Origin: an uncultured Pirellulales bacterium
GTDB taxonomy: Bacteria; Planctomycetota; Planctomycetia; Pirellulales; Thermoguttaceae
DNA: 33,961 bases
NCBI GenBank assembly: GCA_938015445.1
Contig: CALLPE010000022.1
Location: 1-33,961, forward strand
Direction: 5' to 3'
This document shows positions 26,908 through 33,961 of this stretch, piece after piece. Made by a program: the position numbers and the translations under genes. Each line of letters begins with the position of its first letter. Positions within the stretch are counted from its first letter, which is position 1. The notes under the pieces were generated by a model. That model had not been told where the DNA came from. It did not search any database and saw nothing but the letters and a program-made list of their open reading frames with translations.

Positions 26908-27978
26908 ATGTCGCGGCAGATGACCCCACGCGAACGTTGGCTGGCACTGCTGGCCGGCAGGCAGGCGGATTGCATCCCTAGCGACTATCAGGCTACGTCG
27001 GAGGTCACTGCCCGGCTACTCGGCGAGCTGGACTGCCCCGCCGAGGAATCCCTATACCGCAAGCTACAGATCGACGCCCGGCGGTTCGTCTCCGCCCCTT
27101 GGAAGCTGCCGCACCATCCGCACGATCCACAGGCCGACATGTGGGGTGTGCGTTATCGCAAGGCGGATTATGGGGCCGGTGCGTACGACGAGCCGTGCTG
27201 GCATCCGCTGGCCAGCGCCCAGTCGCCCGCCGATGTTCACTCCTTCGGCTGGCCCGACCCCAACCAGTTCGATTACGCGGCTATCACACAGGCACTGGAA
27301 AAAGACGACGGCTACCGCCCGATCCACTGCGGCTGCTACGAACCGTTTCTGCTTTACGGATACATGCGGGGCCTGGAGCAGGCGATGGAGGACCTGGCAC
27401 TGCGTCCCCGGCTGGCCGACGCTATCCTGGGCCGCATTCTTGATTTCTACTGGGAGTACCACCGACGGATGTTCGTCGCCGGCCGCGGACGCATCGACCT
27501 GACTTATGTGGCCGAAGACCTGGGCACGCAGCGCGGCCCGCTGATGAGCCTGGAAATGTACCGCCGGTTCCTGCTGCCCGGTCAAATCAAAATGGCCGAA
27601 CTGGCGCGCAGCTTCGGCATCCATGTGATGTACCACTCCGATGGCGCGATACGCCCTTTCTTGCCCGACTTGATCGACAAAGTGGGCATCGAGGTGCTCA
27701 ATCCAATTCAGTGGCGCGCCGCGGGCATGGAGCGGGAAGCGCTGGTGCGCGACTTCGGCCGACACGTGGTCTTTCACGGCTCGATCGACAACCAGCACAC
27801 CCTGCCGTTCGGAACCGTCGAGGACGTGATCCAAGAGGTGCGCCAGAGCGTGGAAATCTACCGCCACGCCCGCTGGATTTGCGCCCCGTGCCACAACCTC
27901 CAGCCGATCACCCCCACGGCCAACATCCTGGCGATGTATCGGGCAATACGCGAAGCCACCTGCTGGCCGGAAGCGTGA
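26908..27978 (+). CDS. URO-D/MtaA-family protein
   Basis: 356 residues of the uroporphyrinogen decarboxylase superfamily, which includes heme-pathway HemE and cobalamin-dependent methyltransferases. Visible parts: TPRERWLALLAGRQAD at the start, HCGCYEPFLLYGYMRGLEQA, YVAEDLGTQRGPLMS, HVMYHSDGAIRPFLPDLI, GIEVLNPIQW, and the end ICAPCHNLQPITPTANIL. The His in YHSDG and the Cys/His of APCH could be metal ligands as in the methyltransferase branch, but this is inference. It lacks the usual HemE N-terminal arginine pattern, so it is unlikely to make heme. Coupled to the Gfo/Idh/MocA gene 4 nt upstream. Confidence 0.88.
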   Translation: MSRQMTPRERWLALLAGRQADCIPSDYQATSEVTARLLGELDCPAEESLYRKLQIDARRFVSAPWKLPHHPHDPQADMWGVRYRKADYGAGAYDEPCWHPLASAQSPADVHSFGWPDPNQFDYAAITQALEKDDGYRPIHCGCYEPFLLYGYMRGLEQAMEDLALRPRLADAILGRILDFYWEYHRRMFVAGRGRIDLTYVAEDLGTQRGPLMSLEMYRRFLLPGQIKMAELARSFGIHVMYHSDGAIRPFLPDLIDKVGIEVLNPIQWRAAGMEREALVRDFGRHVVFHGSIDNQHTLPFGTVEDVIQEVRQSVEIYRHARWICAPCHNLQPITPTANILAMYRAIREATCWPEA

Positions 27979-28079
27979 GCGCGGATGTACCCGCGTTGCA
28001 AAAGTAAGCAAGCAAATTGTCGCGCCGGGCGAGTATGCCAGAATGAATCCGCCCCGCAGGAGTAGCCAACGCCCCATCC

Positions 28080-28105
28080 GAGCCGGAAGCGCAAGCCCCC
28101 GGCTC
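28080..28105. repeat. intergenic GC-rich palindrome
   Basis: GAGCCGG (28080-28086) pairs with CCGGCTC (28099-28105) around a 12-nt loop with the AAGCGCAAGCC core. It sits between the convergent URO-D and oxidoreductase 3 genes and has no T-run. I recall similar GC-rich hairpins repeated in Pirellulales spacers, which needs a genome search. Confidence 0.6.
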
Positions 28106-28232
28106 TTGGAGGCTCTACCAAAACAGAACCCCGAAAAGCTTTGGTTAGCCACCGTGCTAGGCGTACAGTGCCAGGAAAGGTCGTTTTGTTAGAGCCTTTG
28201 ACTCGGCGCGCTATCGCCTCACCCGCGGCGGC

Positions 28233-29543
28233 TTACAACTGCCACGGTTCGCGCATGGTGCGGCCGCGCATGCGGTTGGCCGTATCGTCGCCGATGAACT
28301 CCTCTTTCACCGGGTCCCAACGGAGCTTGCGGCCCAGTTCCATGGCGATGTTGCCCAGGTGGGCAATGGTGGACACGCGGTGACCGAACTCGGCAGGGAA
28401 ATACGGATCGCGGCGGCTCTTGACGCAATCGAGGAAGTTGCGATGTTCGCCTGCCGGGCAGGTGAAAAGATGTATCTCGTCCGGACCGATGACGCTGGTG
28501 AGTATCTTTTCGTTGCTGGCCTTGATGGGCTGACACCAGCCGTCGTTGCCCAACCAGCCTTCGGTTCCCTCGAAGCGCAGTCCGGTGCCGCCGCTATCGA
28601 CGCGCAGTTCCACGCCGTTGGCGTAGCGGTACACAAGATGATACTCGTAGAACACGTCGTACAGGCCCGACTCGTGCCGCTTGCCTGTGCCCTCGACTTC
28701 TACCGGCCCGGTGCGCTCGGTGTCGTTGGCCCACTGGGCGGTATCGAGCTGGTGTGCTCCCCAGTCGGTGAGATTTCCACCAGAGTAATCCCGGTTCCAT
28801 CGCCAGTGGAACATGTGCAGTCCCTCACGATAGGGTTTCCACGGCGCAGGCCCCAGCCACAGGTCCCAATCGAGTCCTTGCGGGACGGGTTTGGGCTGCG
28901 GATTGCCGGGGTTATGCGGCCCGGCAGGTAAACTCACCAATATCCGCTGCAACTTGCCGATCCGCCCGTTGCGCACCAGCTCGGCCATGCGGTGATAGAT
29001 GGCGATGGAGCGGTCCTCGGTCGATGTCTGGAATACCGCGCCGTAACGTTTTACGGTATCGGCCAGCAGGCGGCCTTCGGCGATGCAGTAGGTGGGCTTC
29101 TCGCAAATTACATCCTTTCCGGCGCGGATGGCCGCCAGCGACATCGGCGTGTGCCAGTGGTCGGGCGTAGAGATCATCACCGCGTCGACGTCGGGTCGGG
29201 CGATCACTTCCAGCCAATTCTGGGTCATCGGACAGGTGAATTGCTGTCCCCGACTCTGCCGACACACGGCCAGCGCGGCCTCGATGCGATTCTTGTCCGG
29301 GTCGCACAGGCCGACAGGTACGGCGTCGGGCTGGGCCAGGAAGCCGCGCAGGTTGCGGTCGATGCCGTGGCCACCCAATCCGATGAAACCCACGGCGATC
29401 CGCTCGCTGGCCGGCGGTTTGCCTTCGCCACCTAGTGCGGTCGAAGTTATCACATACGGTGCGGCGGCCACGGCAGCGCTTGCGCCGGCAGCCGCGGTGA
29501 TGAACTGTCGTCGCTGGCAGGCTCGTGCGGTATTGACTGCCAT
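28233..29543 (-). CDS. Tat-exported Gfo/Idh/MocA-family oxidoreductase (3)
   Basis: 436 residues from ATG 29543, with GGAG 9 nt upstream; a longer frame to 29678 adds sequence without family character and displaces the signal peptide. The twin-arginine signal is ACQRRQFITAAAGASAAVAA. Then AVGFIGLGGHGIDRNLRGF (Rossmann), GLCDPDKNRIEAAL, ICEKPTYC (EKP motif), and RWNRDYSGGNLTDWGAHQLD. Predicted periplasmic dehydrogenase, substrate unknown. It is convergent with the URO-D gene and lies 178 nt downstream of prfB on the same strand. Confidence 0.92.
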   Translation of the reverse strand: MAVNTARACQRRQFITAAAGASAAVAAAPYVITSTALGGEGKPPASERIAVGFIGLGGHGIDRNLRGFLAQPDAVPVGLCDPDKNRIEAALAVCRQSRGQQFTCPMTQNWLEVIARPDVDAVMISTPDHWHTPMSLAAIRAGKDVICEKPTYCIAEGRLLADTVKRYGAVFQTSTEDRSIAIYHRMAELVRNGRIGKLQRILVSLPAGPHNPGNPQPKPVPQGLDWDLWLGPAPWKPYREGLHMFHWRWNRDYSGGNLTDWGAHQLDTAQWANDTERTGPVEVEGTGKRHESGLYDVFYEYHLVYRYANGVELRVDSGGTGLRFEGTEGWLGNDGWCQPIKASNEKILTSVIGPDEIHLFTCPAGEHRNFLDCVKSRRDPYFPAEFGHRVSTIAHLGNIAMELGRKLRWDPVKEEFIGDDTANRMRGRTMREPWQL

Positions 29544-29721
29544 AGTGGGATGCTCCGGTACTAGTGGTGTCGGACCAATGTTACGGCGCGTCGGATCGAG
29601 GCCACAAAGCAAGACTTCCGCCGGGCGGAACTTTGAAACGCCGTGCTTCAGTTTGAAAGCTGCCCCGGCGAAAGTCAACAGCAGGCAATTGTCAGTTTGG
29701 CGAAGATGCGAGTTGCGCTGG

Positions 29722-30826
29722 CTAGTTCTTGTTGCCCGAAGCCCGCCAGCGCAAGTAAGCGTCCAGAAAATCTTGGATGTTGCCGTCCAGCACGCTGTGG
29801 AAGCTGCCCACCATGTGTCCGGTGCGAGTATCCTTTACGCGCTGCTCGGGGTGGAGGAAATAGCTGCGAATCTGCGCGCCGAAGCCGGTCTTCGGCATCT
29901 GCTTGTATTTGGCGGCTTGTTCGGCTTCGCGTTTTTCTTCTTCGATGCGGGCCAGCCGGGCGCGCAGCATCTTCAGGGCCATTGCCCGATTCTGGTGCTG
30001 GCTGCGCTCGCTCTGGCACGAGACGGTTACCCCTGTAGGCACGTGCAGCAGCCGCACGGCGCTGGAGGTCTTGTTGACGTGCTGTCCGCCGGGACCGCTG
30101 GCCCGATAAACCTGCTCGACGATGTCCTCTTCGCGCAGTTCCACTTCGATTTCGTCGGGCAAGTCCGGCGAGACGTCCACGGCGGCGAAGCTGGTTTGCC
30201 GTTTGCCTTCTGCGTTGAAAGGACTAATCCGCACCAACCGGTGGATGCCGCTTTCGCCCTTAAGGTAGCCGTAGGCCATCGGCCCGCGAATGGCGATCGT
30301 GGCGCTGTTGATGCCGGCCTGTTCGTTGTCCTGGCGGTCGAGCAGCTCGGTCTCGTAACCGTGGTCTTTGGCCCAAGCCAGATACATCCGCAGCAGCATC
30401 TCGGCCCAGTCGTTGGCGTCGGTGCCGCCGTCGCGGGCGTTGATGGTCAGCAGGGCGTCGCAGGCGTCGTGCGGGCCGTTGAGCAGCCCCTTCAGCTCCA
30501 GCTCTTCGACCAGTTTGTCCAGGCGTTCGACTTCGGTGGGCAATTCGGCGGCGAAGTCGGGGTCTTCGCGGGCAATTTCCACCATTGCCGCCAGATCGTC
30601 GGCCGATTTGATTGCAGCTTCCATCGGCTTCAGGATCGCCCGCAGCGACTTCAATTCAGCCACCACCGCCCGAGAACGCTCTTGGTCGTTCCAGAAACCG
30701 GGCGCGGCCATTTGCTCTTCAAGCTGTGCTTCGCGGGCTTTCTTGCCGGCGTAGTCAAAGGGAGTCCCGCAGTTGAAGAATGCGGTGGCGGATGCCCTCG
30801 GCCTTATCGACAAGTTCGCGCTCCAT
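29722..30826 (-). CDS. prfB: peptide chain release factor 2 with programmed +1 frameshift
   Basis: RF2 reads UGA and UAA stop codons and triggers peptide release on the ribosome. The gene is in two frames: ATG 30826 opens a 23-codon frame (starting MERELVDKAEGIRHR) that ends in CTT TGA C, then the ribosome must skip one base and continue at GAC 30756 with DYAGKKAREAQLEE to TAG 29722, giving 367 residues. This is the E. coli type of autoregulation: low RF2 slows termination at UGA and favours the shift. The SPF codon-recognition motif (VRISPFNAEG) and the catalytic GGQ (ASGPGGQHVNKTSSAVR) are both present. The upstream Shine-Dalgarno-like stimulator is weak (CGGGAC). A start inside the second frame (30813) is not plausible. 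Confidence 0.95.
30754..30760 (-). promoter_or_regulatory. prfB +1 frameshift site CTTTGAC
   Basis: On the minus strand CTT (30760-30758) is followed by the in-frame stop TGA (30757-30755) and C, identical to the canonical slippery heptamer. Conserved RF2 sequence resumes directly after the skipped base. Confidence 0.95.
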
Positions 30827-31215
30827 ACGGTCGCTCTTCCGATGATTTTGCGAAACAGTGGTTTGCCGGCTTCGCGCCTCGGCTCGACTGCCGAAAGAAT
30901 CTAACTATTGCCCCCTTTTGCCAACAACAATTGTACCGTTTCCCCGCCGCAGGGGGAAGGCGTCTTGGCAGGCTGGCATATTATCATGAATAGCGAGATA
31001 CCACTTATCATGAATAGCAAGATGCCACTTATCATGAGTAGCAAGATACCACACCGTAGTTAGCAACCTGCGCGCTGCGCATGGGTGGTACGCCGCTCTG
31101 TCCGGCCGGCAAACAAGCTCGAGTTGGTCAGGCACAGATGCGCACAGTGATTGCAGCCAGCACCAAGCAGCGCGGCAGCTAAAGACAACCTCGCGGCGAA
31201 ACTGGTGGTGCGAAA
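30827..31215. other. divergent spacer between prfB and mnmA
   Basis: 389 nt holding three 24-bp tandem repeats (30981-31052). Both genes should have promoters here, but no clear -35/-10 pair is convincing. A minus-strand frame across the repeats gives an 8-residue periodic peptide and is not taken as a gene. Confidence 0.55.
30981..31052 (+). repeat. three 24-bp tandem repeats
   Basis: Units at 30981-31004, 31005-31028 and 31029-31052 begin ttatcatgaatagc and end ccac, with one to three differences. They are AT-richer than the surroundings and directly adjacent, without spacers. Confidence 0.93.
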
Positions 31216-32442
31216 ATGGGGCGGGTTATTGCGGCGATGTCCGGCGGCGTCGACAGCAGCGTAGCAGCCTGGCTGCTGTGCGAGCAGGGCCACGAAGTGA
31301 TCGGCGTTTTCATGCGCCACGGGATCGACGTGCCGCAGTACCCCTCCCCTGAGTCGCAGCATCCATCCCCTGAGTCGCGGCATCCATCCCCAGAGTCGCA
31401 GCATCCATCCCCTGTGCATTACACGGATCAGCATTGCACAGCTCGGTGCGCTAGCCCCACCGAAGGCGGCAGCGCCCCTTCCGCTAAACTGGCCTCGTCG
31501 GCAACCGCATCAACTGGCCAGGGGTGTTGTTCGGCTGCCGACGCCGCCGACGCGCGCCGCGTGGCTGATCGGCTGGGAATTCCGCTTTACGTGCTGAACT
31601 TCGAGCAGCAATTCGAGCGGCTCGTGGATTACTTCGTGGACGAGTACGCCGCCGGTCGTACGCCCAATCCGTGCATCAAGTGCAACACCTGGCTGAAGTT
31701 CGGCAAGCTCTTCGAGTACGCCAACGCGATAGGGGCGGAGCTGGTGGCCACCGGGCACTACGCGCGGCTGATGGTCTGTGCGGATGGGCAGTTGGGGCTG
31801 TTTCGGGCCGTCGATAAGCACAAGGATCAGTCATACGTGCTGTTCGGCGTGCAGCGCGACTTGCTGCCACGCCTGAGGTTCCCGTTGGGGGAATTGACCA
31901 AGACCGAAGTGCGCCGTCTTGCACAGCGGCTGGGCATGTCTGTAGCCCAAAAGCCCGATAGCCAGGAAATCTGCTTCGCCCCAAAGGGCGCTCACTGGCG
32001 GCTGGTCAGGCAGCGCCGGCCAGCGTTAGACACCTCCGGGGAAATAGTCGACGCCACGGGACGCTTGCTGGGGCATCACCAGGGCGTGGAGCGGTTCACC
32101 ATTGGGCAGCGCAAAGGGCTGGGAGTCGCTCTTGGCCGACGGCAATACGTGGTGCGGATCGAGGCCGAGTCGCGCCGGGTAGTAATCGGCGACAAACAAC
32201 AACTGGCCCGCAACCAATTGACCGCCTCAGATGTCAATTGGTTGATAACGCCTCCCCCTGGCGAGCTTGCTTGCAAAGTCAAGATTCGCTACCGCAGTCC
32301 TGCCCTGAATGCGGTAGTCACACCGCTGGGGGAGCGACAAATGGCCGTCCGCTTCCTGGAACCTTGTTACGCTGTAACGCCCGGTCAGGCCGTTGTGTGC
32401 TACCAGCACGATCAAGTTCTCGGCGGTGGCTGGATCGACTAA
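31216..32442 (+). CDS. mnmA: tRNA-uridine 2-sulfurtransferase MnmA with insertion
   Basis: 408 residues, about 40 longer than usual. MnmA thiolates U34 of tRNA-Lys, -Glu and -Gln using ATP and relayed sulfur. The PP-loop SGGVDSSVAAW (9-19), the NPCIKCN loop with Cys153, and the second Cys253 in SQEICFAP are all present, so the enzyme looks active. RTPNPC and ATGHYARL are typical. Between VFMR (31-34) and CCSAADAADARRV (104-116) lies an insertion of roughly 55 residues, rich in Ser/Pro/His/Thr, containing three SPESQHP-like heptads. ATG start; weak ribosome binding site. Divergent from prfB. Confidence 0.93.
   Translation: MGRVIAAMSGGVDSSVAAWLLCEQGHEVIGVFMRHGIDVPQYPSPESQHPSPESRHPSPESQHPSPVHYTDQHCTARCASPTEGGSAPSAKLASSATASTGQGCCSAADAADARRVADRLGIPLYVLNFEQQFERLVDYFVDEYAAGRTPNPCIKCNTWLKFGKLFEYANAIGAELVATGHYARLMVCADGQLGLFRAVDKHKDQSYVLFGVQRDLLPRLRFPLGELTKTEVRRLAQRLGMSVAQKPDSQEICFAPKGAHWRLVRQRRPALDTSGEIVDATGRLLGHHQGVERFTIGQRKGLGVALGRRQYVVRIEAESRRVVIGDKQQLARNQLTASDVNWLITPPPGELACKVKIRYRSPALNAVVTPLGERQMAVRFLEPCYAVTPGQAVVCYQHDQVLGGGWID
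31345..31407 (+). repeat. 21-bp tandem repeats inside mnmA
   Basis: Three 21-bp units (31345-31365, 31366-31386, 31387-31407), then a partial fourth. Each encodes SPESQHP or SPESRHP with one or two base changes. The unit length keeps the frame. Confidence 0.95.
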
Positions 32443-33031
32443 AGCCGTCCAGTCCGCCGCAGCCATCGCGCCGCCTAACTGTTGCTGCTGTCCAGCCACA
32501 GATGCTGATGCCCCGCCATGCGTGTAACGGCTACCTCCAATCGGGTTGTCTAGCGATTTGTCGCCCCATGACGTACGATCGGGAGAACAACTACGACCAC
32601 CGGCTGCTTCCTTATACCGCTGGCGGGGATAATCGCCGGTGAACAGCCGACATGCGCGCAAAATTTTGACAATCAGCAGTTGAAAATCCCCTTGTGTCGA
32701 TTAGGCTAAAAAACGGGCCGTGTGCGACTCAAAACTTGTAAATAGGCGCAGAAGATCACGCAACGGCAGGGTATGCAACCACCAAAATCCGCATTCCCCG
32801 ACATACCTTTGTTTCCCAAATCGTTGACAAATTGGTTGAAATAGTTACGGTAGATTTCGCCGAGCGGCTGAAGGGGACGCTCGAATAAGCTGTTAAGCAA
32901 GCGGCATGATCTTCCTGCTTGGCGTAGACAGCAGGTCTGTGGTTTTTCCGGAGGCAGCGTTGTAGGGAGCGGCAGCCTTGGGCACCGAGGTCCGGCAGCC
33001 GCCGATAGTAACCCGTCGAGTGAACTAGGCC
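32443..33031. other. spacer upstream of the sigma-54-type regulator
   Basis: 589 nt, more AT-rich near 32660-32850. No gene recognised. A possible promoter TTGACA (32824-32829) with TACGGT 16 nt later lies about 180 nt before the regulator. A long minus-strand frame covering this area and the regulator is an antisense shadow. Confidence 0.5.
32824..32851 (+). promoter_or_regulatory. possible sigma70-like promoter
   Basis: A perfect TTGACA at 32824-32829 is followed after 16 nt by TACGGT (32846-32851), a poor -10. It points toward the regulator gene. Confidence 0.3.
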
Positions 33032-33961
33032 GTGGGCGATTCGGTCAGTGTTCCCACGATCGTAGGCGTTTCGCGCCAAATCCGCGAAGTGCTTCGGTTG
33101 GCCGACAATGTCGCCGCCAGCGACTGTTGCGTGCTGATCGAGGGCGAAAGCGGTACAGGCAAGGAGTTGGTGGCGCGCTATATCTGCGCCCATAGTCCCC
33201 GACGCAACCAACCGTTCATCCCCGTCAATTGCGCCGGTATCAGCGAGTCGTTGTTCGAAAGCCAGTTTTTCGGGCACGTGCGTGGGGCGTTCACCGGGGC
33301 CGAGCAGGACATGCTGGGCGTGGTTCGCACGGCCAACGGGGGCACGGTGTTTCTGGACGAAGTGAGCGACATCCCGCTCAACCTCCAACCCAAGCTGCTG
33401 CGCGTGATCCAAGAGCAAGAGGTGATGCCGGTCGGCAAACCGGTGCCGGTCAAGGTCGATACCCGCTTTCTGGCCGGCACCAATGTCAACTTGCATGAGA
33501 TGGTTCGCCAGGGGAAGTTCCGCCAGGACTTGTACTACCGGCTGAACATCGTACGGATCGTCATTCCGCCTCTGCGCGAGCGGCTCGAAGACATCACCGT
33601 GCTGCTGGAGCACTTCACCCAGCTTTTCGCCCGCCATTACCGCCGGCAACCGATCGCCCTTTCGGCTGAAGTACGCAACGCTCTGGTGCAATATCCCTGG
33701 CCGGGCAACGTGCGCGAGTTGGCCGCGTGGGTCGAAAGGTTGTACGTCACCGGTCTGGCGCCCGAAGAGCTGCTGTGCATGCTTTACAGCGACGCGGATG
33801 CCGCCGGTCTGCCTCCGCCGGGACAGCCCATGACGCTCAAACAGGCCGAGCGCTGGGCAATAGTGCAGGCATTGCAGAAGGCGGATTTCAACCAGCGAAA
33901 AGCAGCGCGGGCACTTCAGGTACACCGCGCCACGCTGGCCCGCAAGCTCCGACAGCACAAG
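33032..33961 (+). CDS. sigma-54-dependent transcriptional activator, 3' partial
   Basis: 310 residues in the window, continuing past the right edge. It is an AAA+ enhancer-binding protein that remodels RNA polymerase-sigma54 to open promoters. Walker A GESGTGKE (38-45), the sigma54-contacting loop GAFTGA (85-90), Walker B GGTVFLDEV with D109/E110, the FRQDLYYRLNIVRIVIPPLRER segment (sensor/arginine-finger region) and YPWPGNVREL are all intact. A Fis-type helix-turn-helix (NQRKAARALQVHRATLARKL) begins at residue 287. An in-frame TAG at 33026 precedes GTG 33032, so there is no N-terminal receiver or sensor domain, as in PspF. The controlling partner is unknown. Confidence 0.93.
   Translation, partial: MGDSVSVPTIVGVSRQIREVLRLADNVAASDCCVLIEGESGTGKELVARYICAHSPRRNQPFIPVNCAGISESLFESQFFGHVRGAFTGAEQDMLGVVRTANGGTVFLDEVSDIPLNLQPKLLRVIQEQEVMPVGKPVPVKVDTRFLAGTNVNLHEMVRQGKFRQDLYYRLNIVRIVIPPLRERLEDITVLLEHFTQLFARHYRRQPIALSAEVRNALVQYPWPGNVRELAAWVERLYVTGLAPEELLCMLYSDADAAGLPPPGQPMTLKQAERWAIVQALQKADFNQRKAARALQVHRATLARKLRQHK

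Noticed and set aside
29092..30993. 633-codon plus-strand open frame
   Set aside because: Antisense to prfB and oxidoreductase 3, both with catalytic motifs; a result of high GC content.
30981..31052. Possible CRISPR array
   Set aside because: The 24-bp units are directly adjacent with no unique spacers and there are no cas genes.
30905..31135. Minus-strand frame with 8-residue repeat across the 24-bp units
   Set aside because: The periodic peptide follows from the DNA repeat alone; no start signal or family.
32756..33958. 400-codon minus-strand open frame at the right edge
   Set aside because: It is exactly antisense to the sigma-54 activator, whose motifs are intact; the antisense translation shows no family features.

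Overview
The window looks like a chromosomal segment of a high-GC planctomycete (Planctomycetota, probably Pirellulales-like). The evidence is the gene style: several Tat-exported Gfo/Idh/MocA oxidoreductases, secreted HEAT-repeat proteins, a BlaI/M56 pair, a small Lys-rich protein of a type I associate with planctomycetes, and an F5/8C-domain exported protein. This is inferred from families, not from a marker gene. Because of the high GC content, long antisense reading frames are common and have been left out.

Left part (1-9864). One enormous reading frame enters from the left edge and runs to 7828. It encodes at least 2608 residues: a low-complexity repeat, an LTxxQ-like helical segment, a secretin N0-like and an N1-like domain, about 27 consecutive 66-residue modules resembling secretin N-domains, a Pro-rich linker and about three more N-domains. 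It has no secretin beta-barrel. larB (nickel-pincer cofactor) and nnrD (NAD(P)HX dehydratase) follow on the same strand.

Middle left (9865-16757). A spacer of about 0.9 kb holds several short tandem duplications. It leads to a promoter/operator, a BlaI-type repressor and an M56 BlaR1-like membrane protease. The protease reads in frame into what looks like a second, exported, Arg/Glu-rich coiled-coil protein with its own Shine-Dalgarno. A strong terminator, cutA, a DUF486 membrane protein, a small two-TM protein, and a two-gene operon (small Lys-rich protein plus lipoprotein) follow.

Middle right (17305-29543). On the minus strand lie an Agl23-type membrane glycosyltransferase-like protein, an exported F5/8C-domain protein, two exported HEAT-repeat proteins and three Tat-signal Gfo/Idh/MocA oxidoreductases. 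In their midst is a plus-strand pair: a cytoplasmic Gfo/Idh/MocA protein and a URO-D-family protein only 4 nt apart. This suggests a catabolic or carbohydrate-processing neighbourhood of unknown substrate.

Right end (29722-33961). prfB (RF2) has the classical programmed +1 frameshift site. mnmA carries an unusual repeat-bearing insertion. A sigma-54-type AAA+ activator without a receiver domain runs off the right edge.

The strongest candidates for something undescribed are the giant secretin-N-domain array, the M56/coiled-coil in-frame fusion with an internal start, and the repeated occurrence of 15-24-bp tandem duplications both in spacers and inside genes (including mnmA).
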